64,000 nucleotides of DNA from contig NZ_FCOK02000006.1 in the NCBI RefSeq assembly GCF_001544555.2, positions 62,001 through 126,000 of the forward strand, in the 5' to 3' direction. The notes under the pieces are model-generated. The model had not been told where the DNA came from. It worked only from the letters and a program-made list of their open reading frames with translations, and ran no database searches. Below are positions 53,345 to 62,443 of the stretch, one piece after another. A program made the translations under genes and the position numbers. Source of the DNA: Caballeronia udeis (GTDB lineage Bacteria; Pseudomonadota; Gammaproteobacteria; Burkholderiales; Burkholderiaceae). The stretch's first letter is position 1; each line of letters opens with the position of its first letter.

Positions 53345-55150
53345 TTAAGACGAGGGGAGCGGCGCGCTATTCATGCTTTCAATGCAGATGTCATGCGTGC
53401 GTGTTGTTTGTGCCATCAAAGCCGCTGCTGAGACAAGCTCTTCCTCTGCGCCGTAGATATGGAACAGTCCGTCCCCGGGTGCGACGTGCTGGCCTGGCGT
53501 CGCGAGAAGGTCTACGCCGGCGCTCAGGTCCGTTGGCGCACCTGCTTTTCGGGCGATTCCGGCGATGGCCCAACCATCAATGCCTGCGACGACGCCGCCC
53601 TCCTGTGCCACCACCGTTCGTACAAACCTGCCTTGGGAAACCGGCGGTTCTCGCCGGCCCTGACTATCGACAATGCGCTCGAATGCAGTTCGGGCGAGGC
53701 CGGAAGAAAGCAATGACTCCGCGGTCTGCCGGCCCTTGGAAACCGTGCGGACGTCCGGCGCCCAGGCAAGAATTTCTGCCGCGAAACGGAGCGCTTTTTC
53801 CCGCAGGTCGGCGGGTGCATCCGGGTCGTTATCCAGGACCAGCTTAATGTCCCGTACCTCGAGCGCAGGCCCGATGCCACGCCCGATAGGGCTGCTGCCG
53901 TCGGTGACCATCGCCTTTACGTGCAACCCCAGGGCCGCCGCGACATACTCAAAAAGATCACCCAAGGTGCGTGCTTCGAGCTCGTCCTTCAGCTTGGCGT
54001 GCGGGCCGTAAGGAAGATCGATGATGACGTGGGTGGATCCTGCCGACCACTTCTTGGACAAGATGGATGCAACGGACCAGCGGTTTGAATCGAGACCCAG
54101 CGGTCTGGTAAAAGCATTGATCCGGTCGTCGATCAACGAATGATTCAACCGGCCGTTCCACGCAATACACGCGCGTGCCTGACCGACGCAATGACGTACC
54201 TCTGCGCTTGTGAGATCAACGCGTGCGACCGTTTCCATTGCATCGGCGGTACCTGCGGCAGAGGTGATTGCCCTTGATGACGTCTTGGGCATTGCAAGCC
54301 CGAACGCCGCCACAATGGGTACTACGATCAACGTGATCCGGCTGCCGGGGACACCTCCCATCGAATGCTTGTCAACGAGTATCGGCTCGTCCCATTCGAT
54401 CCGCGGCGTCAGCTTGCATCGCACCTTTGCCAGCGCGAGCACTTCGGCGTCGGACAGGTTTTGCGACGCGTGCAAAAGGAACGCGTTGATATCCCGGTCC
54501 GAATAACGCAGTGCAAGAATGTCGTCCAGCACGGCGCCATATTGAGCTTCGTTCAGGGCGTCGCCGGCGATCTTTGCCTTCAGGGCGCGCATGCTCGGCG
54601 GAGCAGGCTGCGTGGCGCGCTGAAGTGCTTCGACGAAACGTTTTATCCCTTGCTCAAGCGTTCCGTCGTTCAGTACCTTCAAGACCTCGACGTCAGCCGA
54701 GGTTGGTTCAACCTGACGCATCACGCGTTTTGCAACCTCGTCCGGGGTTTCGCGGCCTCGTGCGAGAATTCTTGTGGCAAGCACAGAGGCGGGCGCGCTC
54801 ACCTCGACTACTACCAGTCGCGGTACGCGAGTTGAAAGCATATCGATCATTGCCCGCGACCCATTCGCGACCACGTGACGCCCTTGCGAAAGGGCGTCGA
54901 GGAGGTCATGGCGCAAACCGTACCTCAACCCGTGGGCCGACCAGGTAATCAGGAATCCTCCTTGCTCCTCCAGCCGGGCGAACCCGGTTTCATCAAGCGC
55001 TTCGTGATCTTCGCCCGGCGAACCATGAGGCCGGGTAACCACCCGGCGTGCAAAGACGAAATCACCGAGAACATCACGGGCTCCGTCAATAAGCGAGTCT
55101 TTGCCGGCGCCGCTCGGGCCGACCACAAAAAAGAAGATTCCGTCGGACAT
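53345..55150 (-). CDS. Fusion of PhnN ribose-1,5-bisphosphate kinase and AMP/NMP phosphorylase
   Basis: This 601-residue protein joins two enzymes. Residues 1-185 are PhnN-like: [16 protein letters not shown] with Walker A GPSGAGKD (11-18), then RVVTRP and [13 protein letters not shown]. PhnN turns ribose 1,5-bisphosphate plus ATP into PRPP. Residues 190-601 are a nucleotide phosphorylase: [12 protein letters not shown] (260-271), PKTSSRAIT (288-296), [10 protein letters not shown] (297-306) and [14 protein letters not shown]. The GGVPG and KTSSRAIT forms are those of archaeal AMP phosphorylase, not of E. coli thymidine phosphorylase. The usual ~85-residue N-terminal domain of AMP phosphorylases is replaced by PhnN. 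The product of one domain (ribose 1,5-bisphosphate) is the substrate of the other, so channelling to PRPP is likely. ATG 55150 is 7 bases from the nadC stop, with GGAG upstream. Confidence 0.85.
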   Translation of the reverse strand: MSDGIFFFVVGPSGAGKDSLIDGARDVLGDFVFARRVVTRPHGSPGEDHEALDETGFARLEEQGGFLITWSAHGLRYGLRHDLLDALSQGRHVVANGSRAMIDMLSTRVPRLVVVEVSAPASVLATRILARGRETPDEVAKRVMRQVEPTSADVEVLKVLNDGTLEQGIKRFVEALQRATQPAPPSMRALKAKIAGDALNEAQYGAVLDDILALRYSDRDINAFLLHASQNLSDAEVLALAKVRCKLTPRIEWDEPILVDKHSMGGVPGSRITLIVVPIVAAFGLAMPKTSSRAITSAAGTADAMETVARVDLTSAEVRHCVGQARACIAWNGRLNHSLIDDRINAFTRPLGLDSNRWSVASILSKKWSAGSTHVIIDLPYGPHAKLKDELEARTLGDLFEYVAAALGLHVKAMVTDGSSPIGRGIGPALEVRDIKLVLDNDPDAPADLREKALRFAAEILAWAPDVRTVSKGRQTAESLLSSGLARTAFERIVDSQGRREPPVSQGRFVRTVVAQEGGVVAGIDGWAIAGIARKAGAPTDLSAGVDLLATPGQHVAPGDGLFHIYGAEEELVSAAALMAQTTRTHDICIESMNSAPLPSS

Positions 55151-55157
55151 GAGCTTA

Positions 55158-55994
55158 TTACTCCGCCTCGTCCAGACCGATATCAACGCACACGGAAGCC
55201 TGGTTTATCTTGCTCGTGGAGATGTAGTCGACGCCCGTTCTGGATATTGCCCCGATCGTTGCGAGGTTGATACCGCCAGACGCCTCAAGCTTCGTGCGGC
55301 CATTGACAAGCTCCACGGCCTTCGTCATTTCTTCCACGGACATGTTGTCGAGCATGATGACGTCGACGCCCGCTTCCAGCGCCTCTTCGACCTGCTCGAT
55401 GCGATCGCATTCCACTTCGAGCTTCGTCAACACCGGCAATTGGCGGCGCGCACGCTGCACAGCCTTCGTGATCCCGCCGCACACTGCAATGTGGTTGTCC
55501 TTGATCATCACGCCGTTATCGAGTCCGAGGCGGTGGTTCAAGCCCCCGCCGCAGGTCACCGCATGCTTCTCGAGCATCCGCAGACCCGGTGTGGTCTTGC
55601 GGGTGTCAATCAATCGTGCACGCGTTCCGGCGACCGCCTTGACATACTCCGCGGTGAGGTTGGCAATACCGGACATGCGCTGGACGATGTTGAGCGCGGT
55701 TCGCTCAGCGGTCAGTACGCTCCGCGCATTTCCCCGTACATCAAGGAGTACGGCGCCTTTCTTTACATGGTCACCGTCCTTGACGCGCACCACCACTTCG
55801 AGCGTTGGATCATAGCGCTTGAACACCCGGGCCGCGACGTCAACACCCGCCACGATCAGGTCCTCGCGTGCATTCATGAAGAATGCTCCGGTCTCGTTCG
55901 CTTCAATCATGACCTGCGCGGTGAGGTCACAGTATCCAATGTCCTCGGTCAGCCACATGTCAATCAGGCGATCTGTTTGAAATACGTCGTACAT
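55158..55994 (-). CDS. nadC: Quinolinate (nicotinate-nucleotide) phosphoribosyltransferase
   Basis: The 278-residue protein has the NadC blocks: [35 protein letters not shown] (near 128), [13 protein letters not shown] (near 145), MIKDNHI, EVECD (near 193), VIMLDNM and LEASGGI. All substrate- and PRPP-binding residues expected in these blocks are present. It converts quinolinate and PRPP to nicotinate mononucleotide, CO2 and pyrophosphate. ATG 55994 follows GGAG. It is not with nadA/nadB; it sits directly before a gene that can both consume mononucleotides and remake PRPP, pointing to a special role (see findings). The C-terminal [10 protein letters not shown] replaces the usual SVGxLTHS-type end, a minor oddity. 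Confidence 0.92.
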   Translation of the reverse strand: MYDVFQTDRLIDMWLTEDIGYCDLTAQVMIEANETGAFFMNAREDLIVAGVDVAARVFKRYDPTLEVVVRVKDGDHVKKGAVLLDVRGNARSVLTAERTALNIVQRMSGIANLTAEYVKAVAGTRARLIDTRKTTPGLRMLEKHAVTCGGGLNHRLGLDNGVMIKDNHIAVCGGITKAVQRARRQLPVLTKLEVECDRIEQVEEALEAGVDVIMLDNMSVEEMTKAVELVNGRTKLEASGGINLATIGAISRTGVDYISTSKINQASVCVDIGLDEAE

Positions 55995-56040
55995 GTCAAT
56001 CTCCAAAGGTGTAAAAAAAACAACTGTTTCTGCTGGTTGG

Positions 56041-56056
56041 GTCCTGACGCCAGGAC
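56041..56056. promoter_or_regulatory. Short palindrome upstream of nadC
   Basis: GTCCTG (56041-56046) pairs with CAGGAC (56051-56056) around ACGC. It lies 46 bp before the nadC start, a sensible place for an operator or leader hairpin of the nadC-fusion transcript. Confidence 0.3.
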
Positions 56057-56215
56057 GCACGGTCAGTCTTTTTTGATCGGCAAGGGATCAGAAGAAATGC
56101 CCCTCAAGTCGAACGTTTACAAAATGTCGGACTACGAAATAGATGAGATCTGAAACGCAATAATGAAAGCTGTCTATGTAGTCTTGGTTCTCGCCTTCGA
56201 TTACAGCGTCCACGC

Positions 56216-56441
56216 TCAAAAGCCAAGCCAGGCCCGGACGCGGGGCAGGTTGAAACGATCGCGGCGGCCGTAACGAGGCCAAGGCTCGCCCGAACCGGCG
56301 CCTCGCGTTTTCGCCGAAAGCCACTGGTCAATATTTGAAAGCGGCACACCTGGCGCCATTCGTTCGAGATCCCGTTCCCACAGCATGGGCGGGCCGTGGC
56401 AACGGCTGCGGAATCTGCCCGATACGCAAGACCTTGGTCAT
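56216..56441 (-). pseudogene. Small HTH (excisionase/AlpA-like) gene, frameshifted
   Basis: A GGAGGAG ribosome-binding site precedes ATG 56441 (MTKVLRIGQIPQPLPR). In another frame the sequence continues MLWERDLERMAPGVPLSN, then DQWLSAKTRGAG and PWPRYGRRDRFNLPRVRAWL, stopping at 56216. The second part has the winged-helix pattern of small MerR/AlpA-like DNA-binding proteins (W-x-x-x-G-G-x-P-x-x-R-x-G-R-R-x-x-F-x-x-x-D-x-x-x-W-L). One indel between the parts would restore a protein of about 75 residues. It could be a decayed phage-type regulator, or a sequence error in a real one. It lies upstream of nadC on the same strand. Confidence 0.4.
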
Positions 56442-56840
56442 CTTCTCGACTCCTCCACAGCGTGGCGTCAGGTTGCGGTTGATTTCCAAAAGTCTAGTGT
56501 TCACATTATAATTTGGCAAGATATCTAAGAATATTTTTGTTGGTGCACGCGTGCTTTGATTTGGTGAAAACCCCTATTAAGTGCCTCATTTAAGGGAATA
56601 CCCGATATAAAATCGCGTGCGTGAAAATGACCTTTGCCGGGGAAAATTAAATGTGTACGTTGAATTTGATCTCATTTGACCGGCCAGGTCAGCAACTGTT
56701 GGCGAGCGCCGGACATGGCGGGAAAAACGCGCCCTGCAGCAGGGCAGGTATCTGCTAAACACGCAGGTACGCGGCGAGAACTATCAAGTATCCGAATTTT
56801 GTGCCGTACACCGGTTAATACATAACTCTATAAAGACCTC
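56442..56840. other. Promoter region of the chemoreceptor gene
   Basis: About 399 bp, clearly AT-rich in its first half, upstream of the methyl-accepting chemotaxis protein. No flagellar-type promoter could be placed with the correct spacing. Nothing else recognisable. Confidence 0.35.
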
Positions 56841-58388
56841 ATGAAGCGCCTTACATTTCAGCAACAGTTGTGGATTCCTTTGGCACTCTCCCTGGTTTGC
56901 CTGATCTCTGTGGCGGGCTTCGGGGCATACCAGACTCGCGAGGTCCGCCTTGAAGAAAGGCAGCATTCATTGAAGGATGCCGGAGACATTGCGATGAGCA
57001 TTACGCGCCGTTACGCGGCACTGGCCGCCGACGGAACCTTATCGACGCCTGATGCGAAGAAGCAGGCACTCGCGCAATTGCGGGCGATCCGTTATGGCAC
57101 TGACGGATACGTATCCATCGTCGATTCAGACTGCCATGCTGTCATGAACCCTTCGAAGCCGGAAACCGAGGGTAAGTACTTCGGTGACTATCAGGATTCA
57201 AACGGGAAGTACGTGTATCGCGCGATGGCGGAGATCGCGAAGGGATCCGGCGATGGGTTTGTTGACTATGCGACCCCCCGGCTTGGTTCGAAGGAGCCCG
57301 TGCGAAAACGCAGTCATATTGCCACTTATAAACCATGGGATTGGTCGTTCGTGACGGGCGCCTACCTGGACGACATTGACGAGGCGTTCAACGCGTCGCT
57401 GCGTCAGCTGGTCGTGCTCGTCGCAATCATCGCGGCCATGCTGTCCAGTGTCGTGTATCTCGTGAACCGCAGGCTTAATCGTTCGCTGGGCGGCTCACCG
57501 GAGTACGCGGCCGAAGTCGTGCGAGCCACAGCGGGGGGTAACCTCGCGCAACACATTGACCTGCAAGCGGGGGATCGAGGCAGCCTCCTGTTCAAGCTTC
57601 AGGAGATGCAGGCGCAACTGCGCCAGGCGGTGGTCGCGATCATAGGCGCGGCGAAATCGATTGGAACGTCGACCGATGAGATATCGTCCGGCAACGCGGA
57701 TCTCTCAAGGAGAACCGAGGAGCAGGCCGCCTCGTTGGAAGAGACCGCGGCAAGCATGGAGCAGCTTACGTCAGCGGTGAGACAGAATGCCGACAATGCG
57801 CGGCAAGCATCACAACTCGCCGGCGACGCCTTCTCTATTGCCAATCGCGGCAACGACGTCGTGTCGGAAGTCGTCGCGACAATGGATGAGATCACCGACA
57901 GTACGAAGCAGATTGGAGAGATCCTTGGGATGATCGAAGGGATCGCTTTCCAAACCAATATCCTTGCGCTCAATGCGGCTGTCGAGGCCGCGCGGGCCGG
58001 CGAGCACGGGAGAGGATTCGCCGTTGTTGCATCTGAAGTCCGGAATCTGGCACAGCGTTCCTCGACAGCATCGAAAGACATCAAGAGACTGATCGAGCAT
58101 TCGAATGGCCGCGTTCAGAGCGGCGCCACGCTCGTTGACAACGCCGGCCAGTGCATGAAGGAGATACTGGTTTCGGTTCAACGGGTGACCGCGATCATGA
58201 AGGAGATCGCCTCGGCCTCCGAGGAGCAAAGCGACGGGATCGAACAAGTCAATCGGGCCGTTACCCAGATGGACGAAGTAACGCAGCGAAACGCGGCGCT
58301 TGTGGAGCAGGCAGCAGCTGCAGCAGTGTCAATGCGCGAGCAAGCCCATGGGCTTGTGGAGAGTGTGGCTGCTTTCCAGGTGACCTGA
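56841..58388 (+). CDS. Methyl-accepting chemotaxis protein with a single Cache domain
   Basis: The 515-residue receptor has a transmembrane helix near 11-30 ([18 protein letters not shown]), an extracellular sCache-type domain (about 35-190; [46 protein letters not shown]), a second transmembrane helix ([20 protein letters not shown]), a short HAMP-like stretch and the signalling hairpin with [19 protein letters not shown]. It senses small molecules and controls flagellar direction through CheA/CheW. sCache receptors often bind carboxylates or amines. It lies beside the nadC-fusion cluster, which may hint at the ligand. No C-terminal CheR pentapeptide is seen. Confidence 0.93.
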   Translation: MKRLTFQQQLWIPLALSLVCLISVAGFGAYQTREVRLEERQHSLKDAGDIAMSITRRYAALAADGTLSTPDAKKQALAQLRAIRYGTDGYVSIVDSDCHAVMNPSKPETEGKYFGDYQDSNGKYVYRAMAEIAKGSGDGFVDYATPRLGSKEPVRKRSHIATYKPWDWSFVTGAYLDDIDEAFNASLRQLVVLVAIIAAMLSSVVYLVNRRLNRSLGGSPEYAAEVVRATAGGNLAQHIDLQAGDRGSLLFKLQEMQAQLRQAVVAIIGAAKSIGTSTDEISSGNADLSRRTEEQAASLEETAASMEQLTSAVRQNADNARQASQLAGDAFSIANRGNDVVSEVVATMDEITDSTKQIGEILGMIEGIAFQTNILALNAAVEAARAGEHGRGFAVVASEVRNLAQRSSTASKDIKRLIEHSNGRVQSGATLVDNAGQCMKEILVSVQRVTAIMKEIASASEEQSDGIEQVNRAVTQMDEVTQRNAALVEQAAAAAVSMREQAHGLVESVAAFQVT

Positions 58389-58532
58389 GCTTACGTTCCT
58401 GCCTGCGGTTTTGCCGCAACAAGCATTGCGTTAATTTCGCGGCATTGTTGCAGGGGCGTCGGCGAGCTTGCCCGCGGTTTTTAGCGGGTAGCTATGCATG
58501 CCCTGACGCGATGGGCAACTCCCCCTTTCTGT

Positions 58533-59501
58533 CTATGCCGTGCCGGGTTGATGAAGCGGTTCCGGCTTCGCCAACACCGGATACATTCGCGCGACCTCCT
58601 GAAGGTCAGCCTCCATCTCGGCTACCAGCCACTCCTTAACCTGTTCCACTTGCGGCCGTGTAGGCCGTTGACTGCTGATCAACTCATACTGACGGCCCGT
58701 GGTGACAACGTGCCGGGAAGCCGGAACCAACTGACCGGTTCGTAATGCACAGGACACGCCGGATACCCAGCCCAGCGCAACGCCACGGCCAATCATTGCG
58801 GTCTGGAGCACCAGCGCATAGTCGGAGAAACTGAGCGGGTCCCCGGGCGCCGTGCCAACAATGCTGACGCGGTTGAGGAAGTCCTCCCAGTTGATCGTGG
58901 TCGGCACCAGCTCGATAAGGGTGTGCTGCGGCAGATCACGTGCGTGGTCGATTGGTCCATGACTCTCGAGATAGGTGGCGCTACAGACCGGGATGATGAC
59001 CTCCGGGGTGAAGGTCCAGCCTTGCTGGGATTTGCGCCGCTGGTCAGCCGGGCGCAATGCAAGATCGGCTTCATCCGCATTCCCTTGCAGCACGCCGCTG
59101 ATGACATGAAAGCGTAGGCTGATTTCGGGGAATGCGTTTTGGAAGCGTTGATATCTGGGCATCAGCCAATACGCAATGAAAGCGCTGGAGAGCGACAGGG
59201 TGACTGTCTGCGTGCGCTGCTGCCGCTGTTTGATGTCGGACACGGAGCGTTTGATATACCCGAAGCCCTCATTCACGCCGCGTTCGAGCAATAGCCCGTC
59301 GTCAGTCAGCACAAGCCCGGCGCGCGAACGCACGAACAACTGAGTGCCCAATGCTTTCTCCAGTCTCACGATCATTCGACTGACTGCCACCTGCGTCACG
59401 TTCAGCTCATTCGCCGCCCGCGTAATGCTTTTCTCCCTGGCGACTACCTCGAACACCACCAGCGAATTCATTGAAGAACCGAAGTTGCGAAGGATATCCA
59501 T
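58533..59501 (-). CDS. LysR-family transcriptional regulator
   Basis: The 322-residue protein has the N-terminal HTH VVAREKSITRAANELNVTQV and VSRMIVRLEKALGTQLF, a recognisable LysR DNA-binding region, and an effector domain resembling GcvA-type regulators (YWLMPRYQRFQNAFPEI, LRFHVISGVLQGNADEADLA). ATG 59501 begins MDILRNFGSSMN, upstream of the HTH. It is divergent from the FadH/TMADH-like flavoprotein at 59749 with a 247-bp gap, so it is the likely regulator of that gene. The end is convergent with the chemoreceptor. Confidence 0.9.
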   Translation of the reverse strand: MDILRNFGSSMNSLVVFEVVAREKSITRAANELNVTQVAVSRMIVRLEKALGTQLFVRSRAGLVLTDDGLLLERGVNEGFGYIKRSVSDIKQRQQRTQTVTLSLSSAFIAYWLMPRYQRFQNAFPEISLRFHVISGVLQGNADEADLALRPADQRRKSQQGWTFTPEVIIPVCSATYLESHGPIDHARDLPQHTLIELVPTTINWEDFLNRVSIVGTAPGDPLSFSDYALVLQTAMIGRGVALGWVSGVSCALRTGQLVPASRHVVTTGRQYELISSQRPTRPQVEQVKEWLVAEMEADLQEVARMYPVLAKPEPLHQPGTA

Positions 59502-59748
59502 AACATTATGTTGGGTTGGAAAGAGCAAATGTCATTTGACGGAATTTAATGCGCTGCTTATGTTCTGGCTATCAAAACACGGGTGTCGCCGGTGTTGATA
59601 ACCATAACATTCTGTCTGAGTTTGACGCATGGAAGCAACCGGAAACGGTGTCGCTCAGCGGCGTCAGTTTCCGCGCAGATGGCGCGGCCACATCGCTGAA
59701 TGCCTGCCAACGTATGAATTTCCCAATCTAACGGTAAAGGTACGTTCG

Positions 59749-61794
59749 ATGAACCTTCCTCCACGGAGCCATGACCCGCTGCTGCAGCCGCTGCGCATCC
59801 GACACCTGGTATTGAAGAACCGGATCATGAGCACGAGCCACGCGAGCGGTTTGACGGAAGATGGCTTGCCGCTTGAACGCTACCAGCGCTATCACGAAGA
59901 GAAGGCCATCGGTGGTATTGGACTGAGCATGTTTGGTGGCTCGTCGGTGGTGAGCCGCGACAGTTCCAACGTATTTGCGCAGATCGACCTGACTGACGAC
60001 CGGATCATTCCCTGTTTCCAGGCGTTCTCCGAGCGGATGCATCGGCATGGCGCAGCGTTGATGTGCCAGCTTACCCACATGGGCCGGCGAGGAAGTCCAT
60101 ACGAGTCCGACTGGTTGTCGACAATCGCGCCGTCGCGGGTGCGCGAGACGCTGCATCGAAGTATTCCCCGCGAGATGGACCGCAGCGATATTAACCGGAC
60201 TATCCGGGACTTCGGCCGTGCTGCCCGCCGTTGCAAGGAAGGGGGGCTCGACGGTATTGAAACACTGGCCGGGGGGCACTTGATCGGGCAGTTCCTGAGT
60301 CCGATGACTAACCGAAGGACCGATGAGTATGGCGGCTCCATCGAAAATCGTTGTCGTTTTGCACTGGAGGTTCACGAAGAGATCCGCCGGCAGGTGGGGA
60401 GTGACTTCATTGTTGGTATTCGCTACGTGATCAACGAAGCCCAGGAGGGTGGACTGACTTCCGCCGACGCACTGACGGCGGCCAGGATGCTGGAAGCGTC
60501 GGGCGCTATCGACTTCTTTAACGTGGTCTACGGGCGCATGGACACGGCCGCGGCGCTGGCTGACGACAACATGCCGACGATGTACGCCAAATCAGCTCCG
60601 TGGTTGTCCGCAGTGGCTTCGTTCAAACGCGAAGTGTCATTGCCGGTGTTCCACGCCGCGAAGATCGCCGACCTTGCCAGTGCACGTTACGCGGTATCGG
60701 AAAACATCCTCGACCTGGTTGGTATGACGCGTGCGCATATTGCAGATCCGCACATCGTCAGGAAGCTGATGCAGGGGGAAGAGGATCGTGTCCGGCCTTG
60801 TGTCGGCGCATCCTTTTGCCGGTCCCACCAATCCGCGTGTATTCACAACCCGTCGAGTGGGCGCGAGACCTGGATAGCACACGAGGTCGAACCGGCCGCC
60901 CGGACCGGCCGCAAGGTAGTGGTCATAGGAGGAGGGGTGGGCGGTCTCGAAGCCGCGCGCGTGGCCGCGCTACGAGGACATGATGTGGTGTTGTTCGAAG
61001 CGTCATCCAAGCTGGGCGGTCAGGTGCTGCTTGCGCACATGGGTAGCTGGCGCCACGACTTGATCGGGATTGTCGACTGGCGCGCGAACGAGCTAAGCCG
61101 TCTGCGCGTGGATGTCAGGACGGGCACCTATGCCGACGCTTCTTCGGTGCGAGATGAACACCCCGACGTGGTGATTGTCGCGACCGGCGGGATGCCTGAT
61201 CTTGACGACTTGCCGGGAAATGAACACTGTATTTCGGCTTTCGATGCACTGACGATGCGTGTCCCCCTGTCGGGAAACGCGCTGGTCTACGACGGTACCG
61301 GCCGGCACGTGGCGGCGACATGCGCCGAGCGATATGCCCAGGCTGGCATTGAAGCGGACCTGGTTACGCTGGACCGCTGCTTTGGTAATGAACTGGACGG
61401 GCGGGGTGACGAGATTGGTTGGCAGCGTCGCTTGAATCAGTTGAAGGTTTCCTTGCGGCACGATTTGCGGCTCCAGCGCGTGGAGCGCCTGCAGGACAAC
61501 AAACGCCGCGCCTGGTTCATGCACGAACTGACTTCAGAAGTGGTTTGCCTGGATGCGGATCACGTTGTAGTCGAACGAGGCATGATGCCCGTCGACGACC
61601 TTTTCCATGAGCTGCGCAGCGAGTCAGTGAACGATGGGAAAGCCGACCTGGATTGTCTTCTGCCCGGCAACGCCCAACCGTGGACGAAAGCAGAGGCTAC
61701 CGACTATGAGCTCTACCGTATAGGCGACGCGGAATCGTCGCGAAACATTCATGCGGCGATCTTCGATGCTTTCCGGCTGGTGCGAACCCTGTAG
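59749..61794 (+). CDS. OYE/TMADH-like flavoprotein with altered Fe-S cysteine set
   Basis: The 681-residue protein has an N-terminal FMN TIM-barrel (LRIRHLVLKNRIMSTSHASG, then LMCQLTHMGRRG, and LDGIETLAGGHLIGQFLSP) and a C-terminal FAD/NAD-binding half (VVVIGGGVGGLEAARVAALRG near 388). This is the trimethylamine dehydrogenase / 2,4-dienoyl-CoA reductase / N-methylproline demethylase architecture. Between them, CVGASFC and a later Cys (near residues 351, 357 and 364) replace the usual C-x2-C-x2/3-C-x11/12-C ligands: one Cys is Ala and the gap to the last Cys is short. The nearest match by pattern is the demethylase branch. It may remove methyl groups from quaternary or tertiary amines. ATG 59749 follows AAAGG. 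Confidence 0.85.
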   Translation: MNLPPRSHDPLLQPLRIRHLVLKNRIMSTSHASGLTEDGLPLERYQRYHEEKAIGGIGLSMFGGSSVVSRDSSNVFAQIDLTDDRIIPCFQAFSERMHRHGAALMCQLTHMGRRGSPYESDWLSTIAPSRVRETLHRSIPREMDRSDINRTIRDFGRAARRCKEGGLDGIETLAGGHLIGQFLSPMTNRRTDEYGGSIENRCRFALEVHEEIRRQVGSDFIVGIRYVINEAQEGGLTSADALTAARMLEASGAIDFFNVVYGRMDTAAALADDNMPTMYAKSAPWLSAVASFKREVSLPVFHAAKIADLASARYAVSENILDLVGMTRAHIADPHIVRKLMQGEEDRVRPCVGASFCRSHQSACIHNPSSGRETWIAHEVEPAARTGRKVVVIGGGVGGLEAARVAALRGHDVVLFEASSKLGGQVLLAHMGSWRHDLIGIVDWRANELSRLRVDVRTGTYADASSVRDEHPDVVIVATGGMPDLDDLPGNEHCISAFDALTMRVPLSGNALVYDGTGRHVAATCAERYAQAGIEADLVTLDRCFGNELDGRGDEIGWQRRLNQLKVSLRHDLRLQRVERLQDNKRRAWFMHELTSEVVCLDADHVVVERGMMPVDDLFHELRSESVNDGKADLDCLLPGNAQPWTKAEATDYELYRIGDAESSRNIHAAIFDAFRLVRTL

Positions 61795-62443
61795 CACGCT
61801 GCGTAGTTCGTCAGACTGATCAACTGGTAATGATTGGGATGCCGAATTATATAGACCAGAGGCCAACCCATTGCCGCCGGGTCCCAAGCAGACGGGAAAA
61901 TCGCTCGCCGGCACACCAATCCCAGTCCCCAGAGGTTCGCCCGATCGCAGTTGTCGCGAGGCTGAGGCGCATGAGGCTGCTTATGTCAACGCTCCAACAC
62001 AGCATGGCAGTCCGCTGCCGACACGCTTGCCGAGTGTTGCGGCCAACTCTCTACCGCTGTAGATCTCTCATTCATTGATGTGTATTTTTATGCGTTTACT
62101 TACTTACGCATTTTAAAAGCAGCAATATATCGCCTTAACTCAAAACTCTCGTATCGCCGCGAAAGAGCACTCGATAGTCCCTATCTCTGCCCATCAAGTC
62201 AGGAGAATGAAGGATTTGGGCATTTCTAATCTGTCCGATCGCAGGCGTAGCTGAATGCACTTTAATTACATTAATGATAACCATAGGCGTTAACACGCAC
62301 TTTAAGTCCTTTTTATAATGCTATAAAGTGCATCTGCGGTTGGCGTTCCCTTTGGCGTTGCGTGGCGCTTCAGTCAGACACACGGCTAACGCCGGCACGG
62401 CCTTCGATCGATAGAAACACAAATACAAGATTTGGAGATGGCG
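61795..62443. other. Intergenic region between flavoprotein and porin
   Basis: About 649 bp. Frames of 60-80 codons occur at 61830-62078 but none has a recognisable product or a good ribosome-binding site. The second half is strongly AT-rich and carries the porin promoter with the inverted repeat at 62297-62331. ATGCGT (62090-62095) and ACGCAT (62106-62111) form a further short inverted repeat. Confidence 0.4.
62297..62331. promoter_or_regulatory. Inverted repeat in porin promoter region
   Basis: GCACTTTA (62297-62304) and TAAAGTGC (62324-62331) are perfect reverse complements with a 19-bp AT-rich spacer that includes TATAAT. A third GCACTTTAA stands about 40 bp upstream (near 62258). The spacing suits a regulator of the porin promoter. 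Confidence 0.5.

Noticed and set aside
53345..55150. Assignment of the fusion's second half as ordinary thymidine phosphorylase (DeoA)
   Set aside because: The phosphate-site and base-site segments have the AMP-phosphorylase form ([13 protein letters not shown]), not the DeoA form.
56540..56640. Flagellar sigma-28 promoter upstream of the chemoreceptor
   Set aside because: A CCCGATAT-like element is present but no -35 at the required distance.
58404..58418. TGCGG/CCGCA hairpin after the chemoreceptor as terminator
   Set aside because: Stem of only five pairs and no T-run after it on either strand.
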